Source of the DNA: Ceriagrion tenellum | Lineage: Eukaryota; Arthropoda; Insecta; Odonata; Coenagrionidae | Length of the DNA: 64,000 bases | Assembly (NCBI GenBank): GCA_963169105.1 | Contig: OY720639.1 | Span: 97,166,559 to 97,230,558 of the forward strand | Direction: 5' to 3' | Shown here: one piece after another, positions 1 to 11,645 of the stretch | How the letters are laid out: every line of letters begins with the position of its first letter | Position numbering within the stretch: the first letter of the stretch is position 1 | The notes under the pieces: generated by a model | Told to the model about the DNA's origin: nothing | Seen by the model: only the letters and a program-made list of their open reading frames with translations | The model's database searches: none | Translations under genes and position numbers: made by a program

Positions 1-1410
1 CTACAGTCATTTGTGTTTTGCCATTGTTTTTACATGCTTCTCGACGCGTTTCATGTTCCTTTTGTTCATTTCCTTATTTTACTTGAAGAGGTTCCTTCAA
101 TTTCTCTCGCTGAATCTTACTTTAAAATCATGATCACTCCCTCCTTTATGTAAATTATATTCCTAGCTTTAACAAATTTCCGTGTTTTTAGCATTCATTG
201 ATCAACATTTTCTGGGATCAATTGTTGAGTGATCTCGTTAAGTGGTAATGCTGTAAGTTTGAACTTGGCTGTTCGAATTCATATGGTTTTTGGAATTCCG
301 AGGTGGTGTTTATTTTGCTAATAGATAATCCCATGCAGAGAACATGTGGCACTCGTTATATTTTTCTCTTTGAAATTATTTTTTATCTTTTAGGTATCCT
401 GTATAGAATGAAATTACTTCATCGTTGGTATCCAACTTTGCTTATTATGAACTGGGCGTTGGCTGTGCTGTTGAAACAATTGATATTCATTCATTGGATC
501 GTATTTCTCCTTTATTCTGCATTCCTTGGATTTTAAAGGTAGTAGCTGGCATTTAACATCTTGCAAAATGGGAAGGAAGACGATGACAGAATGTGAGAAA
601 TGCACTCCCCTGGGTAACTTGTTAATTAGGTGATTATAGGCGTGACTTATGGAAGTGACGTATATTCATAGTATTGACTAGTCTTTTTAGTATTCCGAAG
701 TTTTTTTCTTTCAGCTACCGGTTTCACCTTGAGGCATCCTCTATTCTGAATAGTGAGGTACCTATGTGGAGAGGCCGCTTGCTATATTGACCAATGCTAG
801 AAGATGTTACGTGAGCGTGGCTTGTCTTCCGCCGCCATCTCTTTTCTGCTATCCGCCATCTTTGTTAACCCTGGTTTTCCTTAGTTGTTAACGGGATAAC
901 GCACTAATGATGCAATTTTACGTTGTTTTCCATCGATAAATTACTAGAAATCAGAATGCATCTACTCCCCAAAGCTGAACATCGACCGACGGCGCGTCAA
1001 GGTCGCAGAACGTAAAAGAGGGCTGCAGAAAGATATCGTATAGACTGCAAACAACCGATAAATAAATCTCTAATTTTATGAAGTATTTTATAGAAATAAT
1101 AGTATTTACTAAGCTCAATGAAAACAAAGAATTAATCATGTGTCAATTGCTTACTTGTTCACCTTTAAAACCTCTATGATAAATTTATTACTAAAACGCC
1201 CGCACTCGCAGAAAGTTTTTCGTCTTAGCATCAACCGTTGCAGAAAGATAAAACTTATTCTGCTTTGGGGCATTTTCTTATTTCGTATTTCATGATATTT
1301 TTAAATTAATAATTGACCCCATTCTGAAGGGAACTAGGGGAGAATCGAGTAGAATCTTTAGCTCTAAGTAGCGAATATATGTTTCATGAGTTACTATTAT
1401 CAATAGCTCG
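1..1410. other. Unannotated AT-rich stretch
   Basis: I see no recognisable gene or repeat here. Open frames are short, overlap on both strands and match no family I recognise. A pyrimidine-rich AG with a GT downstream near 716-758 could mimic an exon but is weak. Confidence 0.5.
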
Positions 1411-1413
1411 CTT

Positions 1414-1484
1414 CCAGCTCGCTTCTTCAGGCCGAAATCTTGGACCTGAAGACCCGAAGACTTCGAACTGAAGAAGCGAGCTGG
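1414..1484. repeat. Hairpin with 17-bp perfect arms
   Basis: The arm at 1414-1430 is the exact reverse complement of 1468-1484, with a 37-nt spacer that contains further GAAGAC-type repeats. It lies just upstream of the CR1/L2-like fragment. It could be a foldback remnant; no function is evident. Confidence 0.6.
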
Positions 1485-1916
1485 AACGCTCACGAAACTC
1501 GTCAAAAAATGACACAACGCGGAAGCAATCCTGTAAGCCATCATGATTCAAAAAATTAATGGCATACAAAGAAAATCTGCACGCTTCAATAAAAGCTGCG
1601 ACGGGCGAACATGTAGTGTCTCACTACTTATAGAGGGATTAGGGTGGGAGCCCCTAGAGACTCGAGGGCTACACGCTAAGCTTAGCTTGCTTGAGAAATT
1701 CAGAATTGGTGTCTCAGAGCGTAACAATATTTTCATGACGCCTCACTTCATCTCTAGGTCTGACACAAGCGATAAAATAAGAGATATCAATTGCCGAACA
1801 GATAGGTACAAGAACTCATTCTTTCCTCGCAAAATAAGCGAGCACATTAAATTCTGACAGTGAGCTCCACATAATACACGTCACTATTTCTCCTCCCAAA
1901 ACCTTATCCATTACAT

Positions 1917-2348
1917 CAAGAGGTGGCCAACCCGCGGCCCGCGAGATTCATCAATTTTTTTTCTGTTTTTGCTTTCCGACAATTCTCGTTGGCCCGTATG
2001 TTCCTGGAATCCCAATAGTCTGCTAAGCCAGGCATCAGGTTTTCCAGGGACCGGGCCAACAGAGATGACATACACCCATGCCCTGGGTGGTGAAAAACCC
2101 ACCCAGGCGGGACTCGAACCCGCGACCCCAGGAAGAGCAGTCGAGGACTTTACCCCTCCGCCACCGGGGCCGGCATTTAATACAATAACTTTATTACAAT
2201 AATAATAACTCATTATGTTTCAATTTTTCACCTCTAAAATAATGCCTATAGTGGGTCTTCATGGGAATATATAATTTTATATGCGGCCCGCGGAGTTATG
2301 ATGCATTTCCAAAGTGGCCCGCAAGATCATTTTGGTTGGCCACTCCTG
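1917..2348. mobile_element. Non-autonomous hAT-like DNA transposon (432 bp)
   Basis: The ends are inverted and begin CAAGAGGTGGCCAACC on the left and CAGGAGTGGCCAACC on the right strand, a typical hAT terminus. Sub-terminal GCGGCCCGCG blocks also mirror each other near 1933 and 2283. The flanks cattacat (1909-1916) and tcttacat (2349-2356) match at six of eight positions, fitting the 8-bp target duplication of hAT transposases. The host sequence is continuous in related CR1/L2-like copies lacking this insert. There is no transposase frame inside. Confidence 0.75.
1955..2174 (-). mobile_element. tRNA-derived SINE inside the hAT-like element
   Basis: Read on the minus strand from 2174, the head has a tRNA-like layout: an A-box-like TGGCGGAGGGG, then a perfect B box GGTTCGAGTCC at 2120-2110. 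The body continues for about 130 bp and ends in an A-rich tract at about 1960-1970. The B box serves as an internal RNA polymerase III promoter in such SINEs. The flanks do not fold into a full tRNA cloverleaf, so a functional tRNA gene is unlikely. Target duplications were not found. Confidence 0.65.
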
Positions 2349-2437
2349 TCTTACATCTTTACACGGCTGGTGTCCTAACACCCCCTGCAACATGCCCATG
2401 TGGCTGCTTGCAGGGTAGTATGTGGATGAAGATGCAT

Positions 2438-3509
2438 TTCCTAAAAAATGCTTGCACGTTGTTAAAAAGTGAAGAGCCTTGTGAATGGGGAATCCCACAG
2501 TGTCGGTAGTCTCCTTGCCCGGCCATAGTTCATCTCGCGTGTAATGATACGTCCTCCCGTTTACACCCCACAGTCATTATCGCGGGAAAGAGATTGCTGG
2601 AGATACCCTATGGGAGAGGGGTCAAGGGAACCTGTTCCCCTAGTTGGCAAACCAGCCCCTCCTGCCGTGAAACCTCCAAATTACCCTTCACCCTGCTGGG
2701 GTTTCATTTTCATCGAGTTGGAAGTGTTGCCCAAACACGTGTAATAAATTTATTGTTACAGCAATGAAATTGCTCCCAGGTGACGTATCACTTGTTTCTT
2801 ATGGAATTATCTGGCAGCCAAAGCTGCCATTAACTGAGAAACCCGGTCAACCTTGATATTTAATGATTTTGGGAACTCTCCATTCGCTCTAGTACGCTGT
2901 TCACGTAGCGACACTACTGAGCACTCACTTTCCATTTGTTTCGGACCCTGCATACTAGGAAGCGCCCTTAGTAACAGATCGGGAACATAGTTGATGTGTG
3001 CTAGACAATAAAAGAACTTAGACTATTGCAAATGCCATTGTTGAGTGTGTGTTGCTTTTCACTGGACGCGTCCAACATGGATAATGCGAAGTTTTCAATT
3101 ATTCTGTTATAAAAACCTTACAAAATACATTTTTGAAAGAATTCTATGCCTGTACACAAAAAACCTGCCGTTATTATGGTTAGCGAACAGAATGCTACCT
3201 ATTGGCAGGGAACTAATCATTCGCTGACGAGCATCGTTCATTCATTCATCGTCGTTTGTGATAATCAAATGCGATGGTGTGTTCTGATCTCCTTTAACTC
3301 ATGCCCTTTGATGGAAAGCTCCCTTTAATATTTCGATGTGGTAATAATTTTCAAGGGAGTTGACTGCCGGGTGAGGTAATATGCCCGATACAGGACTGAC
3401 GGGCTGATTGGCGAGGTCTGGATTTTTTGGGTGGTGCAGGAAGGGCGGAGAGAAACCCGAAGTCGTTAGTTGCCTGACTTAGCAGCGAAAGGCACCAAGA
3501 GGTCTAAAG
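2438..3509. other. Unannotated stretch
   Basis: Mixed composition with a moderately GC-rich part at 2500-2720. Frames are under 70 residues and have no family motif. Nothing further is supported. Confidence 0.5.
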
Positions 3510-4015
3510 TTAGGGTAGTTAGAGCGAGATAGTCCCCAGTGATGAGTAGCTGTAGGAAGCATAAATATTGCATTATTCATAGTGCAATGAAATACTTTGA
3601 TATGGTTGAAATTTAGTAATGAAATAAAAATATCTTTTTAAGTCTTTAACTTGACTCAATTTTTGCGTGGTACGTTTAAAACGTAGGTTTTATTGTGACC
3701 CTGAAAAAAATTACTGCGATGATAATGTGATTGATTTAAAAATAATAGATGAGAAAACATACGTACTACACACTGTTTTTTTTGGACCAGGTCTGGGATG
3801 TACATGCCTAATTTTTTAAATAAGGTCTCAATGGACTGAATACACGTACCGTTTCCCATGTAAATGGACTGGTGTTTTACGAACAAAATCTCGGAAAGAA
3901 GGTTAGTAAGGGGCTGATATTTTTGTATCTTTGGAATTATGAGATATTTTTCTTGAAAATGAGACCAAATTCATTGATCTCAAGGTGAAATGATTTTTCA
4001 CTCAAACTACCTTAA
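3510..4015 (+). mobile_element. TTAA-ended MITE, copy A
   Basis: This is a 506-bp copy of a family whose ends read TTAAGGTAGTTTGAGCGAGA and its reverse complement. Here the left end is TTAGGGTAGTTAGAGCGAGA and the right end is ACTCAAACTACCTTAA. It has no protein-coding frame. Related copies are at 30059-30622, 41967-42016, 42780-44030 and 55620-56164. The terminal TTAA could be target (as in piggyBac-type elements) or part of the repeat; this is not resolved. Confidence 0.75.
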
Positions 4016-4336
4016 ACTTCCTGCACGATGGACGGAGTACCCTTGCCGTGCTTTCCACGTGGGGTTCAAATATTGATCCCACTGAAAGAAAACTTGACTG
4101 AAGCTCCAGTCCTCGGATTGGAAAGCAGAACTGGTGTCGCCACTTTGACCCAACCACCTCAGTATATCGGTTAAATATATCTCGAGTGAGCCGTCAAAAT
4201 GTACAGACCTATAAATAGAATACTTACGTATCAATGTGCAATACTCTTTCGCCCTGTCTCTGGGTATGTTGTTCCACGATATGAAAACCGAAGTTAATAC
4301 GATCTTCCATCCATTACATTCTCATTAAGTAAAAAA

Positions 4337-4610
4337 CGACCATGGTTTCCGCTCTGAAAATGGCACGTCGTGTAGGAAAATATGATAATGGTTCTCGGTG
4401 CGGGAGACTAATTAGCAGGAAATAATACCCAAACTTTCCGGTATCATCAAGTTAACGTAAAGGTCACGTCATCTTGTGGTTAGTGTTTACGAGACATTGT
4501 AAAGTAGTAATTTCTACACTTTGTATAATAATCGACCATAATTTCCGCTCTGAAAATTGGACGTCGTGTAGATAAGCATGATAATGGGTCTCAGTGCGGG
4601 AAACTTATTA
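4337..4610 (+). repeat. Direct repeat, two ~77-bp copies 196 bp apart
   Basis: The segment 4337-4412 (CGACCATGGTTTCCGCTCTG onward) recurs at 4533-4610 with a handful of substitutions and indels. The stretch between is unrelated to either copy. It looks like an old local duplication; no coding content is seen. Confidence 0.7.
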
Positions 4611-7600
4611 TGTTGTTTTAAATCACTGGTGTGGATATTACCAATTGAATTGTTTCTTAATATTAGGGTGTATTATCTATGTAGAAATTCGGCCATTTCG
4701 CATGCTTTAAATAAGAAAACCATTTCGCATGCTGTAAAAAAGACGTTACAATCCTTCTTGGGGTTATTTATTACTACCACTAATCCTTTTGAATACGAAG
4801 CTGAGACATCATCCGATTGGCAACTGCTCTTCTGTCGTAGGAAACTGATACTAATGTATCACAATTGAGTAAATGTATTCGAGCAGTTTTTTGTTAAAAC
4901 TTGTTTGTTTCACAGCCCCGCATGGGTTCAGGTGATGGGGGTGATGCGGAAATCACTTTCCGTGTATTATCTTCTCGTTAAGCTTAATCAAAATCTGGTA
5001 CCCGATATACGGGCTCTCCCAATGTAATCAGGTCCGGCGATGGATGATGCTCCCTTGAAATCTTTTGACGTCGTTGTGGAGAGTGCAAGAGAGGCTCAAC
5101 GTCGCTCGGGGAGTTGCCGTGTTTTTAGCCGCAATCCCGTCGTGTCCGGTCCCTACACATCATCGAAAAACCCCACCCCGTCCCATGGGTGGAGAGGGAC
5201 AGGGTAGATAAAAAGGGAGCAGGTGAGGGCAAGGGGGGGAGATGGATATAGGAGAGAGGCTTCGTTTGGCGGAATCCCAGTCGAAGTGCCCTGGGGAGGT
5301 TTTAAAGGGTTCGCCGGGGAGTGGTCGAGGCGTGTCGGGCGCGCCCTTTTGGTAGAAGGGTTAAGGGTTGGAGGGGGACAAAGGGTTATGGAAAGGTGAG
5401 AATGAAGGGTCGGGAGAGCGAAAATTCGTGACCCATCTACAATGCCATCGTTTGAAGTAAAATGTCTTTATCAGCAATCATCAAATCGGAGATAGGTCTG
5501 TACTCCGCGACAGCATGCATAAGTTCTTTTTCAGCTGTATAGAGATACAATAAAACTTGTTAGTAGATTTGATTTCGAATAGGGAAATATGGTTTAGTTT
5601 CCTGCGGAGGTACATTAAAAACATATAAAACAAACTGAGAACTTCCCAAAATCGTAATTTGAGAATAATATTACGCAAACCAATTAGAGAAAGCCCTTTC
5701 CTATCATGCATTAAAATTTAAAATTCAACCTTTACAAAATCCTTTTATTTTTAAAGTGTTAAGGTTGTTCTATTTTAAAAGTGGGAATAGTGGAACTTAA
5801 AATGAATTTTATATAAAAAGAAGTAAAGAGAATTAACATTTCTAGAATTCTAAGGTTAATAAGCTCATCTTTAAGCACTCTTTTTTGTTTTTAGGATCGA
5901 TGCTCTTTAACAAATTACCAATTGAAATGAAAAAGTAGCTCTATGTTGTCGTTTAATAATGTGATGAAAATTGGTTATCACAAATAAGAGATGTAAATAC
6001 TTTGCGTAATATTTTAGCCTAATGGTTCAGATGAAATAATGTAATAAATGTAATATTCTGGTTAATAATATTTTTATAAAGCTATTTGTGTAAAAAATTG
6101 ACATAATTATGATAAAAGTTATAATGATAAGTTTAAAATCGCTGCAGGAAACGGTATGAGTTATGTAAAGAAGACTGAACTGGTCCGTTCATCATTTGTA
6201 TTTTTTACTTCACATTTTCTGTAATGACCTTGTTTTTGTATGACAAAAATTTTCTGTTGTACCCTGACCACCCTACTGGAAAACGTGGTCAGTAAATTTT
6301 CATTCTTATTTTAAATTGTTGCCATATTTATAACTGGAAATAAATTCATTGATTAATTTGTGGTTGATTTTCTGCCGAAGGGATTGAGCAGTTCATTTCT
6401 CTAGATTGAGCAAATTAAGTCCGAAACTGTTTCATTTGGTTGCACCCTTATTTTTGCAATCTAAATTTATTGTCATCCGACCGCTTCATTACTACGTAAT
6501 TCCTCTCATGTGTGGTCCTTTAATTTTTCAATGATATATTTCAGTTCTTGGTATTCCGTTTTAATTCTTCCCGTGTATTTCTCCTTCCCTTTTAGTTTTC
6601 AACAAGGTATTTTGTCCCTTTTATTTGTCCAGTTATTTTTTCTCAGTTAGTTCTCTCTATAATTTCCCCGAACGTGAAGTTTTCTCAAACTTTTCCTTGA
6701 GTACTCTGTCGATTTGGACATTCTTTTTCTGCATTTTCGAGTTTTACCAACTGTGGACCTGGGGAAACAATTTGTTTTTCACATGAAGTTTTCTGGGCTT
6801 TCCTACCTGTTCCGGGAAAGCGGCTGCCGCCAAAGGCTAACTCTGCCGTTCTCATCAGAGCTGATGCTTTCGTTGTATAACTTTCCCTTCCCCTGCCAAA
6901 ATCTTTTCATCTTTGTCCTTGTACTTCCTGCTTATTTCCTTGGATCAGGTGTCCTCGGCCTTTTGACCCAGGTTTTTTCCCCTGAAATCCCATTATCCAT
7001 CGTAATTCCTTATAGGTAATTCCATTGTTTCCAGGTGTCGCTACGCAGTATAGCGCTACAAAAGCCTAAAGCAGTTTCATTTTAATAATCTCATTATTCT
7101 AGATATTTTTTGTTTTGCTACCTTCTTCCTCCATGTCGTGTTTTGTTCTCTCGGCCTGTTTTGTCGTCGTTTTTAATTTGTTGATACAGTTGAAGATTTT
7201 TGTCCCCAGTCTTTAATCACTCATTCTTTACACGTGCCCTTAAGTTTCAGTGTCCTCTGGCGTATTTTGTCTGTAACATTCTCCACTTAATTGTAAATGT
7301 CTTTATTTTTCCTCTTCCACCTTTTACTTCCCTTTGTCTTTTTTCGGGAGATCTCCCTTCAAATTTTTTTAATTCTCTCTCCCCTAATTTTTCCATTTCT
7401 CCTTCCCATCTATTTGGATTATTCATAATTCCTAACAAATCTATTTTAAGCCTACAATGTCTTGTGTCACCTTTCATATAGTCCGATAACCTAAGGCTGA
7501 AGACTAAAACATAGAAAAATGTAGCTAGTCAATGATGAAAAATTATGGAGAGAACATTTTTTTTTTAAATTGAGGATTTTAACCTGGTTTCACTTTTTTA

Positions 7601-7814
7601 GCTCGTTTAAACCAAATGACTGGTTGAAAACACAGTGCGACTTACTTAATATAATACGTTATCTTAAATTGGAAGTACGAATATTGTTAGACGTTGAATA
7701 TATTATGAAAATTGCTGAACGTCGTTGAATCTGGAAGTTTCAACTCCGTTTAAAATTCAGAAGATTCCGGTGACAATGCTGGAATATCAATATCATGATA
7801 TAAAGTTGATTAGC
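4611..7814. other. Unannotated stretch; T-rich plus-strand block at 6500-7480
   Basis: It includes a CpG-rich block at about 5030-5430. The 6500-7480 block has strong strand asymmetry (pyrimidine-rich on plus). Its minus strand reads as lysine/glutamate-rich frames broken by stops, which resembles a decayed retroelement protein, but no catalytic motif is recognisable. Confidence 0.4.
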
Positions 7815-7940
7815 AATTTTACTTAAACGAATGCATAACTTCCCCCCTAGGTTTCGACGTATCTACATCATCTTCAGTGTGAGTCACCCGAAGATGATGA
7901 CATAAAAATCTGGGCTGTAGTTAAATGTTTTATGCATTTT
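7815..7940. mobile_element. Foldback element with hammerhead-like core (7.8 kb)
   Basis: Loose inverted arms (about 7817-7839 and 7920-7940) surround two facing motifs. On the minus strand, CTGAAGA lies at 7877-7871, one extra T, then a 4-bp stem II (GATG/CGTC) and GAAAC at 7855-7851, followed by the palindrome CCTAGG. The plus-strand partner (CCGAAGATGATG at about 7888) is degenerate. Stem I cannot be paired convincingly, so this copy is probably dead. Confidence 0.5.
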
Positions 7941-8241
7941 ATTTTTGTATTTTTAAAAACTCTTTATCCAATAATTTCTTTAGAGTTGGCAGCTTGCCAC
8001 TATCACGTCAATTGCGAATTCTGGAGAGAGAGAAGCATTGAGCTATAGCGGTAAATCATGAAATAAGTTGTCCGGTACTATTTTAACGTACAAATGTACG
8101 TAAAATTTTATACGCTTTCTCATTACTGATTTCATCCGATAAATGTGAAGAAATTGCATCCAATGGTATTTTTTTAAATTAAATACTATTTTAACCCTGA
8201 AATACAATAACTTACGTTTCAAAATTTAACGAGAAAACGTA

Positions 8242-8498
8242 CAGTCACTTCATAAAGTATCGCGACACACTATGCTAGCGGTTTGTATAGGTCGACTTTC
8301 GAAGCTGGAAGCACGTTGGCTATCTTGAGCCATATCTGTTGACTATGAGCTTCTCCAGGTACAGTATGATATTTATTGAAAGTCAAGAGGGACACAGCCA
8401 CCAGAGATTGTTCAGGATAGCCAGCGTATTTCGAGCTTCGACATCCGACCTATACGAACCGCTAGAGTAGTGTGTCGCGATACTTTATGAAGTGACTG
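8242..8498. mobile_element. Tc1/mariner-type MITE with ~92-bp inverted ends
   Basis: Both ends read inward as CAGTCACTTCATAAAGTATC and continue nearly identical for about 92 bp. The element is flanked by TA on each side (8240-8241 and 8499-8500), the target duplication used by Tc1/mariner transposases. The 257-bp length and the lack of any transposase frame make it non-autonomous. The CAGT start and the AAAGTATCG motif fit Tc1-like termini. Confidence 0.8.
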
Positions 8499-8721
8499 TA
8501 CGTTTCATATTGTTACACTAGTTACTGATAAACATCAAGCTATCATGCAGAATAAATAACTCGTTTTTACTTAAAATTTTCGCTTAAATTTCGAATTCCG
8601 CGCCGTAAATCCAAGTCATAACAATGCTTTACTTGAGCCAAAATTTTACACATTTTTCTTGCGTCTTTTATATTACAACATGTATGGTTATTTACTGCGT
8701 ATAAATATATGTGCTTAAGTA

Positions 8722-8919
8722 AAGTATAGACGGAGTAAGTGGCTGGACGATGTAATAAGGGGCAATGGGTTGCTCATGAATGTGATGGAGAGAAGGATGT
8801 TGGGCAAGCGGGGAAGAGGAAGAAAGAGAATAGGTTTCGTGGACATGATAAAGAAGGGTAGATCGTATTTTGAGGCGAAAAATGATATACTGGAGCGAGA
8901 TAGGCCCCTGAAAGTGTAG
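8722..8919 (+). pseudogene. C-terminal fragment of a non-LTR reverse transcriptase
   Basis: An open frame of about 65 codons ends at TAG 8917-8919. It reads SKWLDDVIRGNGLL, then GKRGRGRKRIGFVD, then a short acidic/basic tail. This matches the conserved C-terminal pattern of insect non-LTR reverse transcriptases (WLGH..R.. / G.R.RGR.R.. / ..D) usually found 60-100 residues before the end. The His of the usual WLGH is Asp here. The fragment lacks all polymerase motifs and is preceded by a stop at 8719. It is a 5'-truncated relic. Confidence 0.75.
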
Positions 8920-9049
8920 AGAATTGGGAGGAGATTCTCTGAAATTAAACAAAACCTAACTTAACCGGTAGAATACTATTAAAAATAGAGTAAAGTGTGG
9001 TCCTAAAATTCTTTTCGAGTTACTTGAAAATTATTGCATAATGCGCAGT

Positions 9050-9660
9050 TACCTATTCACAGTTTTGCACTCCTGCCGCATGAATGCGATCCCCATGTCG
9101 ATCGGTTCCGTTGGTTCGCTCCCGCCGCGGTGTTGTGCGCGGGGAACGAATCAAAGGTGCAGAGGGTGAGTGACGGATGGAAGACTGGGAGCGAATAATA
9201 CCGCTGGCACCGCTTTTCTTCGCCTCCCGCGTCGCGTCATTCAGGGCTCCACCTCCTCTCTCGCGTTTACACCCTTTTCCCGTCAACACGAATCTCGGCG
9301 GAATGCGGGAGAGAAAAGACAGGGTCGTTAACTTCGTATGGAGAGAAGGGCGGCGGAAAAAAAATTAAGGGGACAATTTTCCGCGTTCTCGGTGTGGTGA
9401 TAGGTGTGTGTGTGCTCCGTAGATTGTAACGCTTTCAAGCGTCGTTGAGTGTGCTCGCGTCGCCTCTTAAACTAGGTTAAAACTTCGGGGCCGCGAGTCG
9501 AGTCCCTTTTATCATTTTTTTTGGAGATGTTGCCTTCAAGTGTCATTAAAGTGTAGTCGGAGTAGGATATTTTGAAATTAGTCGCGGCGGCGAAATAACT
9601 TCATAACGTGCGTCTTCTGGGATCGTTAAGGAGGTCCCATCGGGACACTGCGAATCAAAA
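9050..9660. other. CpG-rich block
   Basis: This block has higher GC and many CpG dinucleotides compared with its AT-rich flanks, plus purine/pyrimidine runs. It could be a promoter, enhancer or first-exon region. There is no TATA box or Kozak-supported frame that I would trust. Confidence 0.3.
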
Positions 9661-11585
9661 TGGATACTGAATACCACCTTTTTGTTTGTTTTGTTAAAAA
9701 TACTGCTTTCACTGATGACTAGCATTAGCTCTGTATGTATGTAAAATTAAGGAACAAAATATGCAGATTTTCGAGGAACATTTTTAACAAGTAATTATAT
9801 CTTCCAGCATAGTTATGTTTTGGGTCGTAAATCAATATTGACTCATTACCCACGTTTCGCTAACATTTTTGTGCTCCTTTCGGGCTAAAATAAATTTGCA
9901 GCATTTTAAAAATGAGCAATTTCATTTGATACAATATTTTATAAAAATCTTATTTGACGTTTCTCGTTGTCGACGTTGATTAATTGATCGATAGCCCTTA
10001 ATTGTCATTGAGATATCATATCGGTCTGATTTGATCTCTCTTTGATCCTGTGCCAACATCCCCTGGAGAAAAAATATTTTTTAAAAAATGAGGTCTAGAA
10101 AGAGATAAGTGAATTCATTTTTAGTTAACACTTTTCCAGTCATACCAGCCGTCTGTTGCAATAGTTGCATTGAATTACAGTATTTTGTTGTTAAGTAAAA
10201 TAATAAGATGGTGAGCCTCTTCAGTTGGGTATCGTTCAGGTATAAAAAGTACAATTTTTCGCATGTTTCATCCATTCTTGTATTTAACACTATATAATCC
10301 ATTTTAAGTCCAGCTTAAAAATGAAATAACGCGAAAACTTTGGTATAATTTAGTTCGTCAGTTCTGTTAGTTTTTAGTTAGTTTATAATCAACTCGATGG
10401 AATCCTTTGTCTTCCGTAAACCTCTTTCCTTTATTTCACTTTTGCCTTCCCTTTTTATGATTGCCCTGCGAAGTCCTTTCTTTCATTGAAGTTCACCAGT
10501 GTGCAAATGACTGTGCAATCAGTATTCATCATTTGACTGTCTTCTTTAGGCTTAATTAAAATACCGTTTCTATAAGTTTTTCAAACAATCATGGTGAGTC
10601 CGTTTACTGAAATTGTTTCATCCATTACCGTCTTGTGTATTGCTGCTGCCCGTTGAATTAAGCCAGAGGTAGTTGACGACGGTGTGTTGAGTATTGCTAA
10701 CTGTTCATTGCTTCCAGGCTGGTGCTATACGCTGACAGTAATAGCTGTTGCTGTCAGAAATAAATTAGGTGCAGAGAATCTTACTCAATTATCTTTGTCT
10801 GCTATTCCTGATGTCTACCTCGTATAGATAACAAAGTTATTGAAATTTTAAGTGCCTCCTCTCCTCTTTTGATAACCTTTTCATCTTCAATGAGTTAGTG
10901 TTATTTAGTCGTGATGGTGGAGCTATCATATTTTAGAGGAAGTCACCGATTTCATCATTGAATTTAAGAAAAAATATGCTTAATGTAATGTTAATTTACC
11001 CTACTAGTGTCATTATTTTCTGTCAGGGTACATTTATAGGCGATAATAAATATCTTTGGTTTCTCCCATGACTTATTTTCATTTCATCTTTCCCTTGCTC
11101 TACTCCCATTAGTTCTACCGTCCTACTGATGTTGGAGCTATTTTTAGTTGCTTTGACCATACCCTTGATGTGTTGATCTTCATTCTTTACTGGTTTGATT
11201 TTCTTAGTGCAAATTGTCTAAAAGTTTGGAGGACTTAATGTTGCTTGTAACAGGCTTTCCGAACTTTTTCGATGAACTCATCACTTCAAAATAAAAAAAT
11301 CAACTTTTTCCACGCCTCCTCAAAAGTCCTTTTTTGTAAATGCGACTTGAAACGGAGGGATGCTGAGATTGGATGTGAAGTTTTCATATTTTCTGGAATA
11401 CATGGTCCTTACTCGGTTTTTGGGTGATATCGGAAAAGCTGAAATAAAAAAGTTCTGAGTTCTTATGAAAGTTTTAAGCGTAATTTTTTGCGTAGATATT
11501 TAGAAGGCACGGGCACATAACCATCTCGATCGTTTCTTGGTTAGGAGGATAGTAGTTTTAATACTTAGGAATTGTGTAACCGTTT

Positions 11586-11645
11586 GATTGTTAGAATAAA
11601 TGAAGGTTTTCTATAGATTGTTAGAATAAATGAAGGCTTTCCTCT
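11586..11645 (+). repeat. 30-bp tandem duplication
   Basis: The unit GATTGTTAGAATAAATGAAG plus ten bases occurs twice in succession (11586-11615 and 11616-11645) with only a few differences at the end of the second copy. It is a simple local duplication. Confidence 0.75.

Larger units (their letters stand above)
1543..2437 (+). pseudogene. CR1/L2-like non-LTR retrotransposon 3' end, split by a hAT insertion
   Basis: The frame at 1543-1857 (104 aa) carries the signature seen at the extreme C-terminus of CR1/L2-type reverse transcriptases: LGWEPLETR, then a leucine-rich LLEKF stretch, then TDRYKNSFFPR about 50 residues later. The polymerase domain itself is absent, so this is a 5'-truncated copy. 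The 3' untranslated part runs 1858-1916, is interrupted at 1917-2348, and resumes at 2349-2437, ending in a TGGATGAAGATG tail. Copies at 54568-54945 and 56561-56967 align over both halves, which proves the interruption. This copy keeps the longest open frame of the three. What is seen is homology between copies; the CR1/L2 assignment is from motif recall. Confidence 0.75.

Noticed and set aside
716..758. Possible 43-nt exon (TTTCTTTCAG ... GAG GTACCT)
   Set aside because: The acceptor is good, but the donor is only moderate, the length is not divisible by three and there is no partner exon. Likely chance.
2101..2174. Genuine tRNA gene
   Set aside because: The A and B boxes are tRNA-like, but the acceptor and anticodon stems do not fold and the sequence continues into a SINE body with an A-rich tail.
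6500..7480. Decayed retroelement protein on the minus strand
   Set aside because: Charged lysine/glutamate-rich translation is suggestive, but no reverse transcriptase, zinc knuckle or endonuclease motif can be identified.
9712..9718. Isolated CTGATGA, also at 12896 and 45309
   Set aside because: No stem II and no GAAA at the needed distance, and no inverted partner; not hammerhead-like.
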